Source of the DNA: Elusimicrobiota bacterium
GTDB taxonomy: Bacteria; Elusimicrobiota; Elusimicrobia; Elusimicrobiales; UBA9959
DNA: 40,880 bases
Reading direction: 5' to 3'
Assembly: GCA_016208085.1 (NCBI GenBank)
Contig: JACQYT010000119.1
Coordinates: forward strand, 1-40,880
Made by a program: the position numbers and the translations under genes. Under the pieces are notes generated by a model. That model was not told where the DNA came from and made no database searches. It was given only the letters and a program-made list of their open reading frames with translations. Each line of letters starts with the position of its first letter. Position 1 is the stretch's first letter. This document shows positions 25,032 through 33,684 of this stretch, piece after piece.

Positions 25032-26387
25032 ATGAAAAGCGATAAAGAGGAACTGAACGGACTTCGCGAATCCCTGGTTAAATCCCCGGACGACGCCGTT
25101 TTGCGCGGGCGCTTGGCCGCGGCCCTTCTCGGGACCGGGGCGCTTGAAGAAGCCGAACAGGAATACAGGCAAGCGCTTGCCTGGTCCCCGGGAAACGTCC
25201 GCCTTAAACTCGGCCTGGCGGAAACCTATCGCCGCCGGCGGAAAAATTCCGCCGCCATCGTCATCCTTGAAAATATAGCGCAGGAGGAGGAAGCCCCGGC
25301 GGAAGCCCGCCTGCTTTACGCACAACTGCTGATCGGGGAAGGCGAGCTGGAATCCGCGGCCCGCGAGTACCGGAAAGCAGTGGAGGCCGAGCCGTCTAAG
25401 GCTGACCCCGCCCTGGCCGGACGGCTGGGAATCGGGCCGGAAGAGCTGCCCGACGGCGGGGCGGCGGACGAATCATTGACGCCGGCGGGGAACGGTTACC
25501 TTCCTTCCGAAGCCGGGCCTGAGCCGCCCCGGATTTCCTTCAGGGATGTCGGCGGAATGGAGGAGGCGAAAGCGGAGATCAGAAAGAAGATCATCTGCCC
25601 TTTCTGCAAGCCGGAAATTTATCGCAATTACGGCAAATCTCCTGGCGGCAGTATCCTGCTGTACGGCCCGCCCGGCTGCGGAAAGACGTACCTGGCGCGG
25701 GCCGCGGCCGGCGAAGCCCTCAACGCCCGCATAAGATTCCTGTGGATAGGCGTGGACGAGATCCTGGATATGTGGACGGAGGACGGCGGAGGAAATCTCC
25801 ACGGGTACTTTGATTACGCCCGCAGGCACAGACCGTGCGTTTTGTTCTTTGACGAAGCGGACGTGCTCGCCGCCGACCGCGCCGGCATGAAGGATGTTTC
25901 CGGCTGCCGGATAATAAACCTGTTCCTTATGGAGCTTGACGGGCAGCGGTATTCCAACGAGGGGGTTCTTGTGCTGGCCGCGACCAATGCGCCGTGGCGG
26001 CTGGACCCCGCGTTCCGCCGGCCGGGCCGGTTCGACCGGATGCTGTTCATCCCGCCGCCGGATAAAAAGGAAAGAGCGGAGATCCTGCGGCTCCTCCTGG
26101 CCGGTAAACCGGCGGGGAACATCGACTGCCGCCTGATAGCGAAGAGAACGGAGCATTTTTCTGGCGCCGACCTCGGCGCCCTGGTGGACGCGGCCGCCGG
26201 GTCTAAGATCAGGGAAGCCGCCCAAAAACGGCGTCCCGTCCCGATAACCGACCGCGACCTTTTTGAGGCGGCGGAAACGATCCGCCCGTCCACTGTTGAA
26301 TGGTTCCAGACGGCCCGCAATTACGCCGTTTTCTCCAACCAGGACGGCTTCTATAACGATGTTCTCGCTTATATGGAAACGATATGA
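25032..26387 (+). CDS. TPR-AAA+ ATPase
   Basis: This 451-aa protein has TPR-like helical repeats at about residues 8-125 (ALEEAEQEYRQALAWSPGN, ELESAAREYRKAVEAEPS). A linker and a classical AAA+ domain follow (about 168-390): DVGGMEEAKAEI, Walker A GPPGCGKT (212-219), Walker B LFFDEAD (D274-E275), sensor ATNAP and arginine fingers RRPGRFDR. The lid region ends GADLGALVDAA. The domain is closest to the Cdc48/FtsH-like group. The tail has WFQTARNYAVFSNQDGFYNDV, a conserved-looking segment. The start follows the PorV stop by two bases, and its own stop overlaps the next start (ATGA), so the three genes form one operon. Remodelling of a protein complex is likely; substrate unknown. Confidence 0.9.
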   Translation: MKSDKEELNGLRESLVKSPDDAVLRGRLAAALLGTGALEEAEQEYRQALAWSPGNVRLKLGLAETYRRRRKNSAAIVILENIAQEEEAPAEARLLYAQLLIGEGELESAAREYRKAVEAEPSKADPALAGRLGIGPEELPDGGAADESLTPAGNGYLPSEAGPEPPRISFRDVGGMEEAKAEIRKKIICPFCKPEIYRNYGKSPGGSILLYGPPGCGKTYLARAAAGEALNARIRFLWIGVDEILDMWTEDGGGNLHGYFDYARRHRPCVLFFDEADVLAADRAGMKDVSGCRIINLFLMELDGQRYSNEGVLVLAATNAPWRLDPAFRRPGRFDRMLFIPPPDKKERAEILRLLLAGKPAGNIDCRLIAKRTEHFSGADLGALVDAAAGSKIREAAQKRRPVPITDRDLFEAAETIRPSTVEWFQTARNYAVFSNQDGFYNDVLAYMETI

Positions 26388-27172
26388 ATAAACACACAAA
26401 ACACGCGCTGCTGCTTCTAGAGCAGGAAAATTACCCCCTGGCCGAGAAGGAGGCCAGAACAGGCGCGGCCGAATCGCCCCGCAACCCAATGTGCCGGGCG
26501 GTATATGGACATGCGCTCGGTTATATGGAAAAATACAAAGAGGCTGAAGAGGAAGCCATGGCCGCGATCCGGCTGGGACCGGGCACGGGTTACGGCGAGG
26601 CTGTGCTGTCCGGCGTGTTCGCGCGGCAGAACCGCATGGACGAAGCCCAGAGCACAATAGAGAAAGCCAACCGGCTGAAACCGGGTAACGCCGGGGTTCT
26701 TTCCGCGATGGCCGGAGTTCATGCCGCAAAAGAAGACTGGGAAACCACTTTAAAAAACGCCGAGAAAGCCCTGCGCAAGGGTACAGGGGGCAAGGAAGCA
26801 TGGCACTTCCAGGCATTGGCGTTGAGAAAGCTGGGCCGGCTGAAGGAAGCGACACAGGCCGTCATTTCTCTGCTCGCGCGCGATCCTAACGACGCGTACG
26901 CGCTCGCCAATTACGGCTGGCTCCATCTTGAAAACGGCGATTATGAGAAAGCGCTGGGCTGTTTCCACGAGGCCCTCCGCCTCGAGCCGGAGCTGGATAT
27001 AGCGCAGGAAGGACTGGCCGCGCTGCTCAACAGGAGTTTTTGGGGCCGCCTTGCGGTGAGATGCCTTTCCCTGACGCGCAAATCAAGGACGGTGTCGAGG
27101 CTTCTTTGCAGACTGGCGTCGTCCCGGTTTATCCGGAACATCTCCGGAGGGGTCACTCCGGCCTCGGGTTAG
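26384..27172 (+). CDS. TPR-repeat protein, partner of the AAA+ ATPase
   Basis: This 262-aa protein is built of about five to six tetratricopeptide repeats (about residues 3-225), for example YKEAEEEAMAAIRLGPG and DYEKALGCFHEALRLEPELD. The last 45 residues are strongly basic (RCLSLTRKSRTVSRLLCRL) and may contact membrane lipid or nucleic acid. There is no signal peptide, so it is cytoplasmic. The 4-base ATGA overlap with the ATPase gene points to coupled translation and a common complex; it is probably the adaptor that brings substrates to the ATPase. Confidence 0.85.
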   Translation: MNKHTKHALLLLEQENYPLAEKEARTGAAESPRNPMCRAVYGHALGYMEKYKEAEEEAMAAIRLGPGTGYGEAVLSGVFARQNRMDEAQSTIEKANRLKPGNAGVLSAMAGVHAAKEDWETTLKNAEKALRKGTGGKEAWHFQALALRKLGRLKEATQAVISLLARDPNDAYALANYGWLHLENGDYEKALGCFHEALRLEPELDIAQEGLAALLNRSFWGRLAVRCLSLTRKSRTVSRLLCRLASSRFIRNISGGVTPASG

Positions 27173-27205
27173 TTTTTGATATTTCCCGTCTGATATAAAG
27201 CTTAC

Positions 27206-27275
27206 CCGAAAATTTCAGTTGACATCGATTTGTATTGATAATTTGACGAATAAAATTATCCCGTGAAATTTTCGG
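27206..27275. repeat. 12-bp inverted repeat flanking an AT-rich stretch
   Basis: CCGAAAATTTCA (27206-27217) pairs exactly with TGAAATTTTCGG (27264-27275), 46 bases apart. The A/T-rich interior contains TTGACA. It may be a decayed small element or a long hairpin after the TPR gene; no gene is visible here. Confidence 0.55.
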
Positions 27276-27359
27276 CTTAGCAACCTTTAGGTTTAATAGC
27301 CGTTTGAAACACATCCCCCGTGCCCGTGGCGGACACCTGCGCAAGTATTGGAGCAAATA

Positions 27360-27517
27360 TGAACCCATTCATTTTCGGAGAAGTGGTGAAGGACGCCAGC
27401 TTTATTAACAGAAAAGCGGAGCTTGAAGCCATTGTTAAAGACCTTTCAGACTGCCAGAAGATGTTTTTAATCGCCCCGCGCCGGTACGGGAAAACTTCGC
27501 TTCTCCTTATATTTTGA
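27360..27517 (+). pseudogene. N-terminal fragment of an archaeal-type AAA ATPase gene
   Basis: The 52-aa frame MNPFIFGEVVKDASF...KMFLIAPRRYGKTSLLLIF is the start of the DUF-type ATPase family with the P-loop APRRYGKTS. It stops just after the Walker A motif, where the full family members have about 380-450 residues. The frame after the stop (to about 27670) reads EKYLAGNFARGGFD and does not restore the domain. So this is a deletion remnant. GGAG lies upstream of its ATG. Confidence 0.75.
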
Positions 27518-27689
27518 AAAGTATCTTGCCGGAAATTTCGCCAGAGGCGGTTTTGACTGCTCCCAAAAAATCCTGCGGTCTATAGTAAACTCTGCCGACG
27601 GCACACGGTCTTTTGTTATCAACTTCTATAGTATGAACTTAAAACTCATAACTGCGCCCGCCTTATGCGGACGGGTTTAAGGAGATTTC

Positions 27690-29168
<1,479 letters not shown>

Positions 29169-29176
29169 TTTACTTA

Positions 29177-30262
29177 ATGAAAATTCTCTTGCCGGTTTTA
29201 TCCTTTTTGATGATTTTTAATTCCGGAGCTTTCGCCGGAAGTTCCGCTTCCTTCGACCGGAAAGGCGCTCTTCCAGTCTTGTCGGAAGATATGAAAACCG
29301 CCGTTCAACCGGCCGGGGGCGCCGTTGGGCGGGCTGCCGCCAGAAGCGAGGCGCCCGGTTTCTGTATCTTTAACGGCCGGTCGGGCAGTCTCCTGGGCGG
29401 CGAAGCCGCTTTTAAAACCGTAGTCGGGGAAAGCGACGCGGTTTTCGCCGGGGAGACCCACGACCAGCTGAAAGACCACCTAGCCCAGCTTGAGGCGCTC
29501 AAAGCGCTTGCCGGAGCCCGGGGAGAAAAAATAGCGGTGGGCTTTGAGATGCTGAACATGACCTTGCAGCCCGTCCTGGACGATTACGCCGCCGGCAAGA
29601 TAAGCGAAGAGGAATTCCTGCTGAAGGCGGATTGGAAAAAAGAATGGGGCTTCGATTTCAACCTTTACAAGCCGCTCTTTGATTTTGTCCGCCGGAACAG
29701 GCTGAAAGCCCTGGCCCTGAACCTGCCGAAAAAAGTGGTGTCTAAAATAGCCCGCGTCGGGCTGGCCGGCCTTTCCCCCGAGGAAAAGCAGTACCTGCCA
29801 GCCAGAGTGGAGTTCACAGAGAACGAAGCTTACCTGAAATACCTGAGGCAGAGTTTTGAAGGCCACGGGAAAGCCCGCTCCGGAACGGCCGCCGGCAGGG
29901 CGCAGATGGATTTCCTGAGGCGGTACATCCTCGGCACGGAGAAGAAAGGCATGGGCGACATGTTCACTTTCGAGAACTACCTGGCGGCGATGTGCGCCTG
30001 GAACGAAACGATGGGCGCGCGCCTGGCCGATTTCCTTAACGCCAACCCCGGATTTGCCGGCCTGGCCGTGGCGGGGGCTGGGCACGTGATCTATAACGCC
30101 GGAATACCCGCTTCGGTGATGTCAAGGGCCGGCGGCCTGCGCCCGGTCTCCTTCTATCCTGCCGACGCCGCCGCCTGCCCCGCCGCTTTCCCGGCCGACG
30201 ACGCGGGCCTGGCGGACTACGTGTGGTATCTGGACCATTGCGTCCCGGCGCTGAAGCGCTGA
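29177..30262 (+). CDS. ChaN-like (Tiki/haem-binding uptake superfamily) exported protein
   Basis: This 361-aa protein has a signal peptide (about residues 1-21, cleavage near AFA-G). The ChaN signature follows: DAVFAGETHDQLKDHLAQLEAL (G-E-x-H), then KIAVGFEMLNMTLQPVLD and a WGFDFNLYKPLFDFVR segment. Near the C-terminus the VAGAGHVIYNAGIP block supplies the second conserved His. ChaN of Campylobacter binds haem as an iron-regulated lipoprotein; here no lipobox is seen, so it is probably soluble in the periplasm. It starts eight bases after the permease stop, suggesting co-transcription. Confidence 0.85.
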   Translation: MKILLPVLSFLMIFNSGAFAGSSASFDRKGALPVLSEDMKTAVQPAGGAVGRAAARSEAPGFCIFNGRSGSLLGGEAAFKTVVGESDAVFAGETHDQLKDHLAQLEALKALAGARGEKIAVGFEMLNMTLQPVLDDYAAGKISEEEFLLKADWKKEWGFDFNLYKPLFDFVRRNRLKALALNLPKKVVSKIARVGLAGLSPEEKQYLPARVEFTENEAYLKYLRQSFEGHGKARSGTAAGRAQMDFLRRYILGTEKKGMGDMFTFENYLAAMCAWNETMGARLADFLNANPGFAGLAVAGAGHVIYNAGIPASVMSRAGGLRPVSFYPADAAACPAAFPADDAGLADYVWYLDHCVPALKR

Positions 30263-30302
30263 AGTTTTTTATTCGCTGTTTGGCAGGCGGTTCTTCAGCG
30301 CC
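30247..30302. terminator. Possible terminator between convergent genes
   Basis: GCGCTGAAG (30256-30264) pairs with CTTCAGCGC (30293-30301); a second register begins at 30247. A TTTTTT run lies in the loop and not after the stem, so the assignment is weak. Genes converge here. Confidence 0.35.
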
Positions 30303-30307
30303 AGTCC

Positions 30308-30742
30308 TTACCTGTTCCCGGAAATATAATTTTCTAGCTGCGCGATGATGAATTCCTGCTTTGAGATCACTATCCGCACGACATCGCCGATAGAGATGAC
30401 ACCGAGGAGTTTGCCGTTGTCTATTACCGGCAGATGGCGAAAATGTTTATCCGTCATCAGCGCCATACAGTCCTCCACCGATTCCTCGGGACGGATGTAG
30501 GCGACTTTTTCGGTCATGATCTCCCTGACGAGGGTGTCCTTCGCCGATTTCCCGTTCAGTTCGACTTTGCGGGCATAGTCGCGCTCGGAAATAATTCCGA
30601 CAAGTTTCTCCTCATCTATCACCAGCAAAGCCCCGACGTTCCTTTGCGCCATTGTTTGCAGCGCGTCGAATACTTTTGAGGCGCTGGTGACGGACCAGAT
30701 TTCTCCGCCTTTGGATTTCAAAAACTGTCCCAGCGTTATCAT
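30308..30742 (-). CDS. Tandem CBS-domain protein
   Basis: The ATG at 30742 is chosen because AAGGAGG lies upstream in the minus direction; the frame extends eight codons further. The 144-aa product consists of two CBS domains (about residues 10-68 and 75-135): VGALLVIDEEKLVGIISERDYARKV and FRHLPVIDNGKLLGVISIGDVVR. Such stand-alone CBS pairs bind adenine nucleotides and act as energy or redox sensors in the cytoplasm. No partner enzyme is adjacent. Confidence 0.9.
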   Translation of the reverse strand: MITLGQFLKSKGGEIWSVTSASKVFDALQTMAQRNVGALLVIDEEKLVGIISERDYARKVELNGKSAKDTLVREIMTEKVAYIRPEESVEDCMALMTDKHFRHLPVIDNGKLLGVISIGDVVRIVISKQEFIIAQLENYISGNR

Positions 30743-30791
30743 GTGTCGCCTCCTTCTTTGTCGCACCCCCTCACGCTTCGCGTTCGGGACG

Positions 30792-30919
30792 CCTGCCTGC
30801 CGGCAGGGATTAACCGCCAGCCCTCAAGAGGAACTCGGGCCGGCGCTCCCGGAGGGGGGCTCTGCCGGGACCCCTTCCCGGGGGATTTACCCACAGGTGG
30901 AAACCGCACTGCGGTTTCC
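30792..30919. repeat. GC-rich intergenic stretch with palindromes
   Basis: The 30743-31014 gap holds no convincing gene. It contains the CCTGCCTGCCGGCAGG palindrome (30792-30807) and an inverted repeat GGAAACCGCA/TGCGGTTTCC at 30899-30919. Both resemble repetitive filler found in uncultured lineages. Confidence 0.6.
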
Positions 30920-31014
30920 CCTACCCCTTCCGCGCTTGCTCCCTGCGCTCCGCTTAGTCGCTGCGCTGAACCCCCCGAAGCGGAAATTTCCTGAATACTA
31001 AGGAAGCAAACTCC

Positions 31015-31836
31015 TTAGCGGGAATTAAGCTGGCCGTTTGAAGAGCCGAAGTTGTTTCTTCGGCGCTTTCCGGCGAACCTGGAGATCCAGATGCTCAGCT
31101 CGTATAAAAACAGCATCGGCGCGGCAAAAAGAAGCATGTTGAAAATATCCGGGGTCGGCGAGATTATCGCCGCTGCCGCCAGTATCCCCACTATGGCATA
31201 GCGGTATTTATTCCTTAGGGAACGATGATTGATAACTCCCAGTTTGCTTAACACATAGCTTAACACCGGCATTTCAAAGACAAGGCCCGTGCCCAGCACG
31301 GTCCAGACGATAAAAGAAACATAGCTTTGCGCCGAGATCACCGGCTCCAGATCCGGCCCGGCGAAGCCGAGCAGGAATTTGAGAGCCGGGGGTATAAGGA
31401 TGAAATAGGAGAACAGCGCTCCCGAGGCGAAAGCCAGCGTCACGGAAGAAACGAAGATGACGGGCCCGCTTTTTATGCTGCCGGCTACAGCGGGCTCTAC
31501 GAACTTCCAGGCCTGGTACAGGATGAGGGGCATGGAAAGCATCAGTCCGGCCGCGAGAGAGATATTAAGATAGAGGGCCAGCGCCTCGGTCGGGGAAAAA
31601 AACACCAGCTTGTCCACTACACCCGCCAGGGGCCGCTTTAAGATCCCGAACAGGAAGGAGGAATAGTTGAAAGAAACCGCCGCCGCAAGTATAAAGAACA
31701 CGAAAGAAACCAGGAATCTTTTTCTTAATTCATCCAGGTGCGAGAGCAGCGGCTTTTCGGGGTCCGCCGGCGCGCTCGGGCGCTGCCTGCCTGCCGGCAG
31801 GCAGGGATCCGGGACGGTGTCCATAAGAGCGGGCAT
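31015..31836 (-). CDS. tatC: Twin-arginine translocase subunit TatC
   Basis: This 273-aa protein shows the TatC core: the LSHLDELRKRFLVSF motif at about residues 31-46, six transmembrane helices, FFSPTEA and a conserved FEMPV motif. It forms the receptor for twin-arginine signal peptides in the inner membrane together with the TatA-like protein encoded just upstream. The first 28 residues are unusual: they include CLPAGRQ, encoded by a 20-bp palindrome inserted in frame (31786-31805). The ORF may originally have begun closer to the core; ATG 31824 is an alternative. Confidence 0.95.
   Translation of the reverse strand: MPALMDTVPDPCLPAGRQRPSAPADPEKPLLSHLDELRKRFLVSFVFFILAAAVSFNYSSFLFGILKRPLAGVVDKLVFFSPTEALALYLNISLAAGLMLSMPLILYQAWKFVEPAVAGSIKSGPVIFVSSVTLAFASGALFSYFILIPPALKFLLGFAGPDLEPVISAQSYVSFIVWTVLGTGLVFEMPVLSYVLSKLGVINHRSLRNKYRYAIVGILAAAAIISPTPDIFNMLLFAAPMLFLYELSIWISRFAGKRRRNNFGSSNGQLNSR
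31786..31805. repeat. In-frame palindromic repeat in tatC
   Basis: CCTGCCTGCCGGCAGGCAGG is a perfect 20-bp palindrome, also found at 35479-35498 and, as 16 bp, at 30792-30807. Here it is translated as part of CLPAGRQ. Confidence 0.85.
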
Positions 31837-31842
31837 GATAGC

Positions 31843-32031
31843 CTACTTCTTTATTTTCCCCTCGTCAGAGGAGTCCTCTTCAGAGAGCCCTTCTTTCAGC
31901 GACTTCTTTAATTCTTTTATCGTGAGCCCGAGAGATTTGCCCAGTTCCGGAAGTTTTTTGGCCCCGAAAAGCAGCACGCAGACAAGCCCTATAACCAGCA
32001 ATTCCGGCAGACCCATTCCAAGTATCCTCAT
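31843..32031 (-). CDS. tatA: TatA/TatB-family translocase subunit
   Basis: This 62-aa protein has one N-terminal transmembrane helix ([15 protein letters not shown]) followed by [14 protein letters not shown] and an amphipathic helix, then a charged tail. This is the typical TatA layout. CGGAGGG precedes the ATG. tatC follows seven bases after the stop, so the two are an operon. With no separate tatB seen here, it may serve both roles. Confidence 0.93.
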   Translation of the reverse strand: MRILGMGLPELLVIGLVCVLLFGAKKLPELGKSLGLTIKELKKSLKEGLSEEDSSDEGKIKK

Positions 32032-32083
32032 ATTCCCTCCGATAGCCGCGGACCGATACGGCCGCCGGCGCCGTTTTTCACGA

Positions 32084-32102
32084 CAAGGCTATGCCGGTGC
32101 CG
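32084..32102. repeat. 19-bp dispersed repeat
   Basis: CAAGGCTATGCCGGTGCCG occurs here and exactly again at 35527-35545; a diverged copy is at 35606-35624. Apart from this and a promoter at 32242, the 32032-32375 gap shows only GC-rich sequence. Confidence 0.7.
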
Positions 32103-32241
32103 CATCAAGAGCTATGCTCATTGCGCCTGAGGCGGCCCCGCCGGACTGTTTGGCGGGCAAGCGGCCAAACCCCGCCGCCACCTCTATTATAACAAAATTA
32201 TAACCGCCCGCATCGCCGCTGAAACAAAATTGGCGGCGTCC

Positions 32242-32270
32242 TTGACAATACAACTATCCTCTGATACAAT
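32242..32270 (+). promoter_or_regulatory. Strong sigma-70 promoter for the phospholipase D-like gene
   Basis: TTGACA (32242-32247) and TACAAT (32265-32270) lie 17 bases apart. The predicted start site is near 32277, giving a leader of about 100 bases before the ATG at 32376. Confidence 0.75.
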
Positions 32271-32375
32271 GAGTTTATTAAAGAACGGCGCGAAGAGAGG
32301 GGTTCTGCCGCCAATCCGTCCCCGTTTAATAATTGTTTCGCCTCACTTTGTTTAATCTTGTCCTGCGGGAGAATT

Positions 32376-33638
32376 ATGATTACAAAGCGCATCAAGTTTT
32401 TATTCGCAATCCTCGCAGTTCTATTGACGGCCCAAATTTTTCAAGCTCAAGCTGCGGGACAAAGCCGACTGAAGGCTACGGAGCAATTACAGCAAGGGAC
32501 CGGCTCGGATAAGTGGGCAAAGCTTGAGGGGTTTCACCATAATCCAGAGGATAATCCGGTATTCCAAGTTCTAGCTCTTGCCGAGGAATCAATAGATATT
32601 GAAATTTACAAGATGGCGGACCCGGATATCCATGCAATGCTTAGAAAGGCGATAAATCGCAAGCCCGACCCGATAAGAGTTCGCATTATCAAGGACCCTA
32701 ATACAGCTGGGGAGCTTTGCCGTTATTTTGAGCCGATTTCTTCAAAGGATACGGAGGACTGCCAAGACCAGAAAAATCTTGTTGCCGAGATCCGCGCTTC
32801 TCCTGGAGGGGAATTTGTTCCTTTTAACGGGAAGAAACTCTGTAAGGGACGCAATAAAAAGGGCAGGCCGAAGAACTGCTTTCAGCATGGCAAGCTGATA
32901 TTAATTGACGGTAAACATGCCCTTCTAAGCACCGGCAACTTTGACATAACCAGCTCCTGCAATCTCAAGCGAAATCCGAAAGTCTGCAACAGGGATTTCA
33001 GCTATATCACATCCGACCCGGAGGTGGTTAAGACGCTCAGCGAGATTTTTGAAAATGACCTGGCCGGGGAATGGTACGATTTGGAGACTTATTTTACGGA
33101 GAGCATATCCGGGAAACTAACCATCAGTCCATTCTCGCTGGAACCTCTTGTAGCCTTCATAAACCGGGCCCAGAAAAGCATCCGCATTGTAAACCAATAC
33201 CTGAAGGAAAAAACGATTAATGACGCCCTAAAGGATAAAGCCGCTGAAAACATTAAGATTCAGGCGATGGTCGCCAGCTTATGCAGTTCCGGGAAGCCAA
33301 AGAACAAGAGATCCGCCATGGCTTTATTCGGAGGATTTGACGATTCCGGCATTCCCATCAGAATGTTTACCTCTTCTATGAAAGTTAGAGGGCAGCCAGG
33401 CTATCTGCATGCAAAAGCCATCGTTATAGACGATGTCTACGCTTGGATCGGATCTATAAACGGGTCCGAGCTGGCGGTGTCGGCTAATCGTGAGTTCGGA
33501 ATCTTTTTCGATAGGCCGGCTGATGTGAAACGTCTGATAAAAATCCTTGATGCCGATTACTCAGCTCCCGAGTCGGAAACATGGGAAGAAAGCCTGGCAT
33601 GCAAGAAGGACTGCTTTCCTTTTGTAAGCGAAGATTAG
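32376..33638 (+). CDS. Secreted phospholipase D-superfamily protein
   Basis: ATG 32376 has GGGAG seven bases upstream and starts a signal peptide (FLFAILAVLLTAQIFQAQA). The 420-aa protein carries two HKD motifs: HGKLILIDGKHALLSTGN (H171, K173, D178) and HAKAIVIDDVYAWIGSING (H345, K347, D352). Two lobes with one motif each form a single active site in this superfamily, which cleaves phosphodiester bonds in lipids, or in nucleic acids in the Nuc group. An insert with several cysteines near residues 120-210 may form disulfides outside the cytoplasm. Its own promoter lies upstream; the downstream gene is convergent. Confidence 0.92.
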   Translation: MITKRIKFLFAILAVLLTAQIFQAQAAGQSRLKATEQLQQGTGSDKWAKLEGFHHNPEDNPVFQVLALAEESIDIEIYKMADPDIHAMLRKAINRKPDPIRVRIIKDPNTAGELCRYFEPISSKDTEDCQDQKNLVAEIRASPGGEFVPFNGKKLCKGRNKKGRPKNCFQHGKLILIDGKHALLSTGNFDITSSCNLKRNPKVCNRDFSYITSDPEVVKTLSEIFENDLAGEWYDLETYFTESISGKLTISPFSLEPLVAFINRAQKSIRIVNQYLKEKTINDALKDKAAENIKIQAMVASLCSSGKPKNKRSAMALFGGFDDSGIPIRMFTSSMKVRGQPGYLHAKAIVIDDVYAWIGSINGSELAVSANREFGIFFDRPADVKRLIKILDADYSAPESETWEESLACKKDCFPFVSED

Positions 33639-33684
33639 CCGGCCGGTTGTGCGAATTGTACAAGTTTATCCGCTGCCTAATGAC

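Noticed and set aside
25473-26855. A 460-codon minus-strand frame over the AAA ATPase and TPR genes
   Set aside because: It spans two genes with unmistakable motifs on the plus strand and gives no recognisable protein.
30687-31001. Two overlapping plus-strand ORFs of 83-104 codons after the CBS gene
   Set aside because: They read through palindromic GC-rich filler and have no start signals or plausible protein composition.
32160-32200. A TATAAT-like -10 box on the minus strand before tatA
   Set aside because: The -10 is good, but no -35 lies at the right distance, so I do not list it as a promoter.
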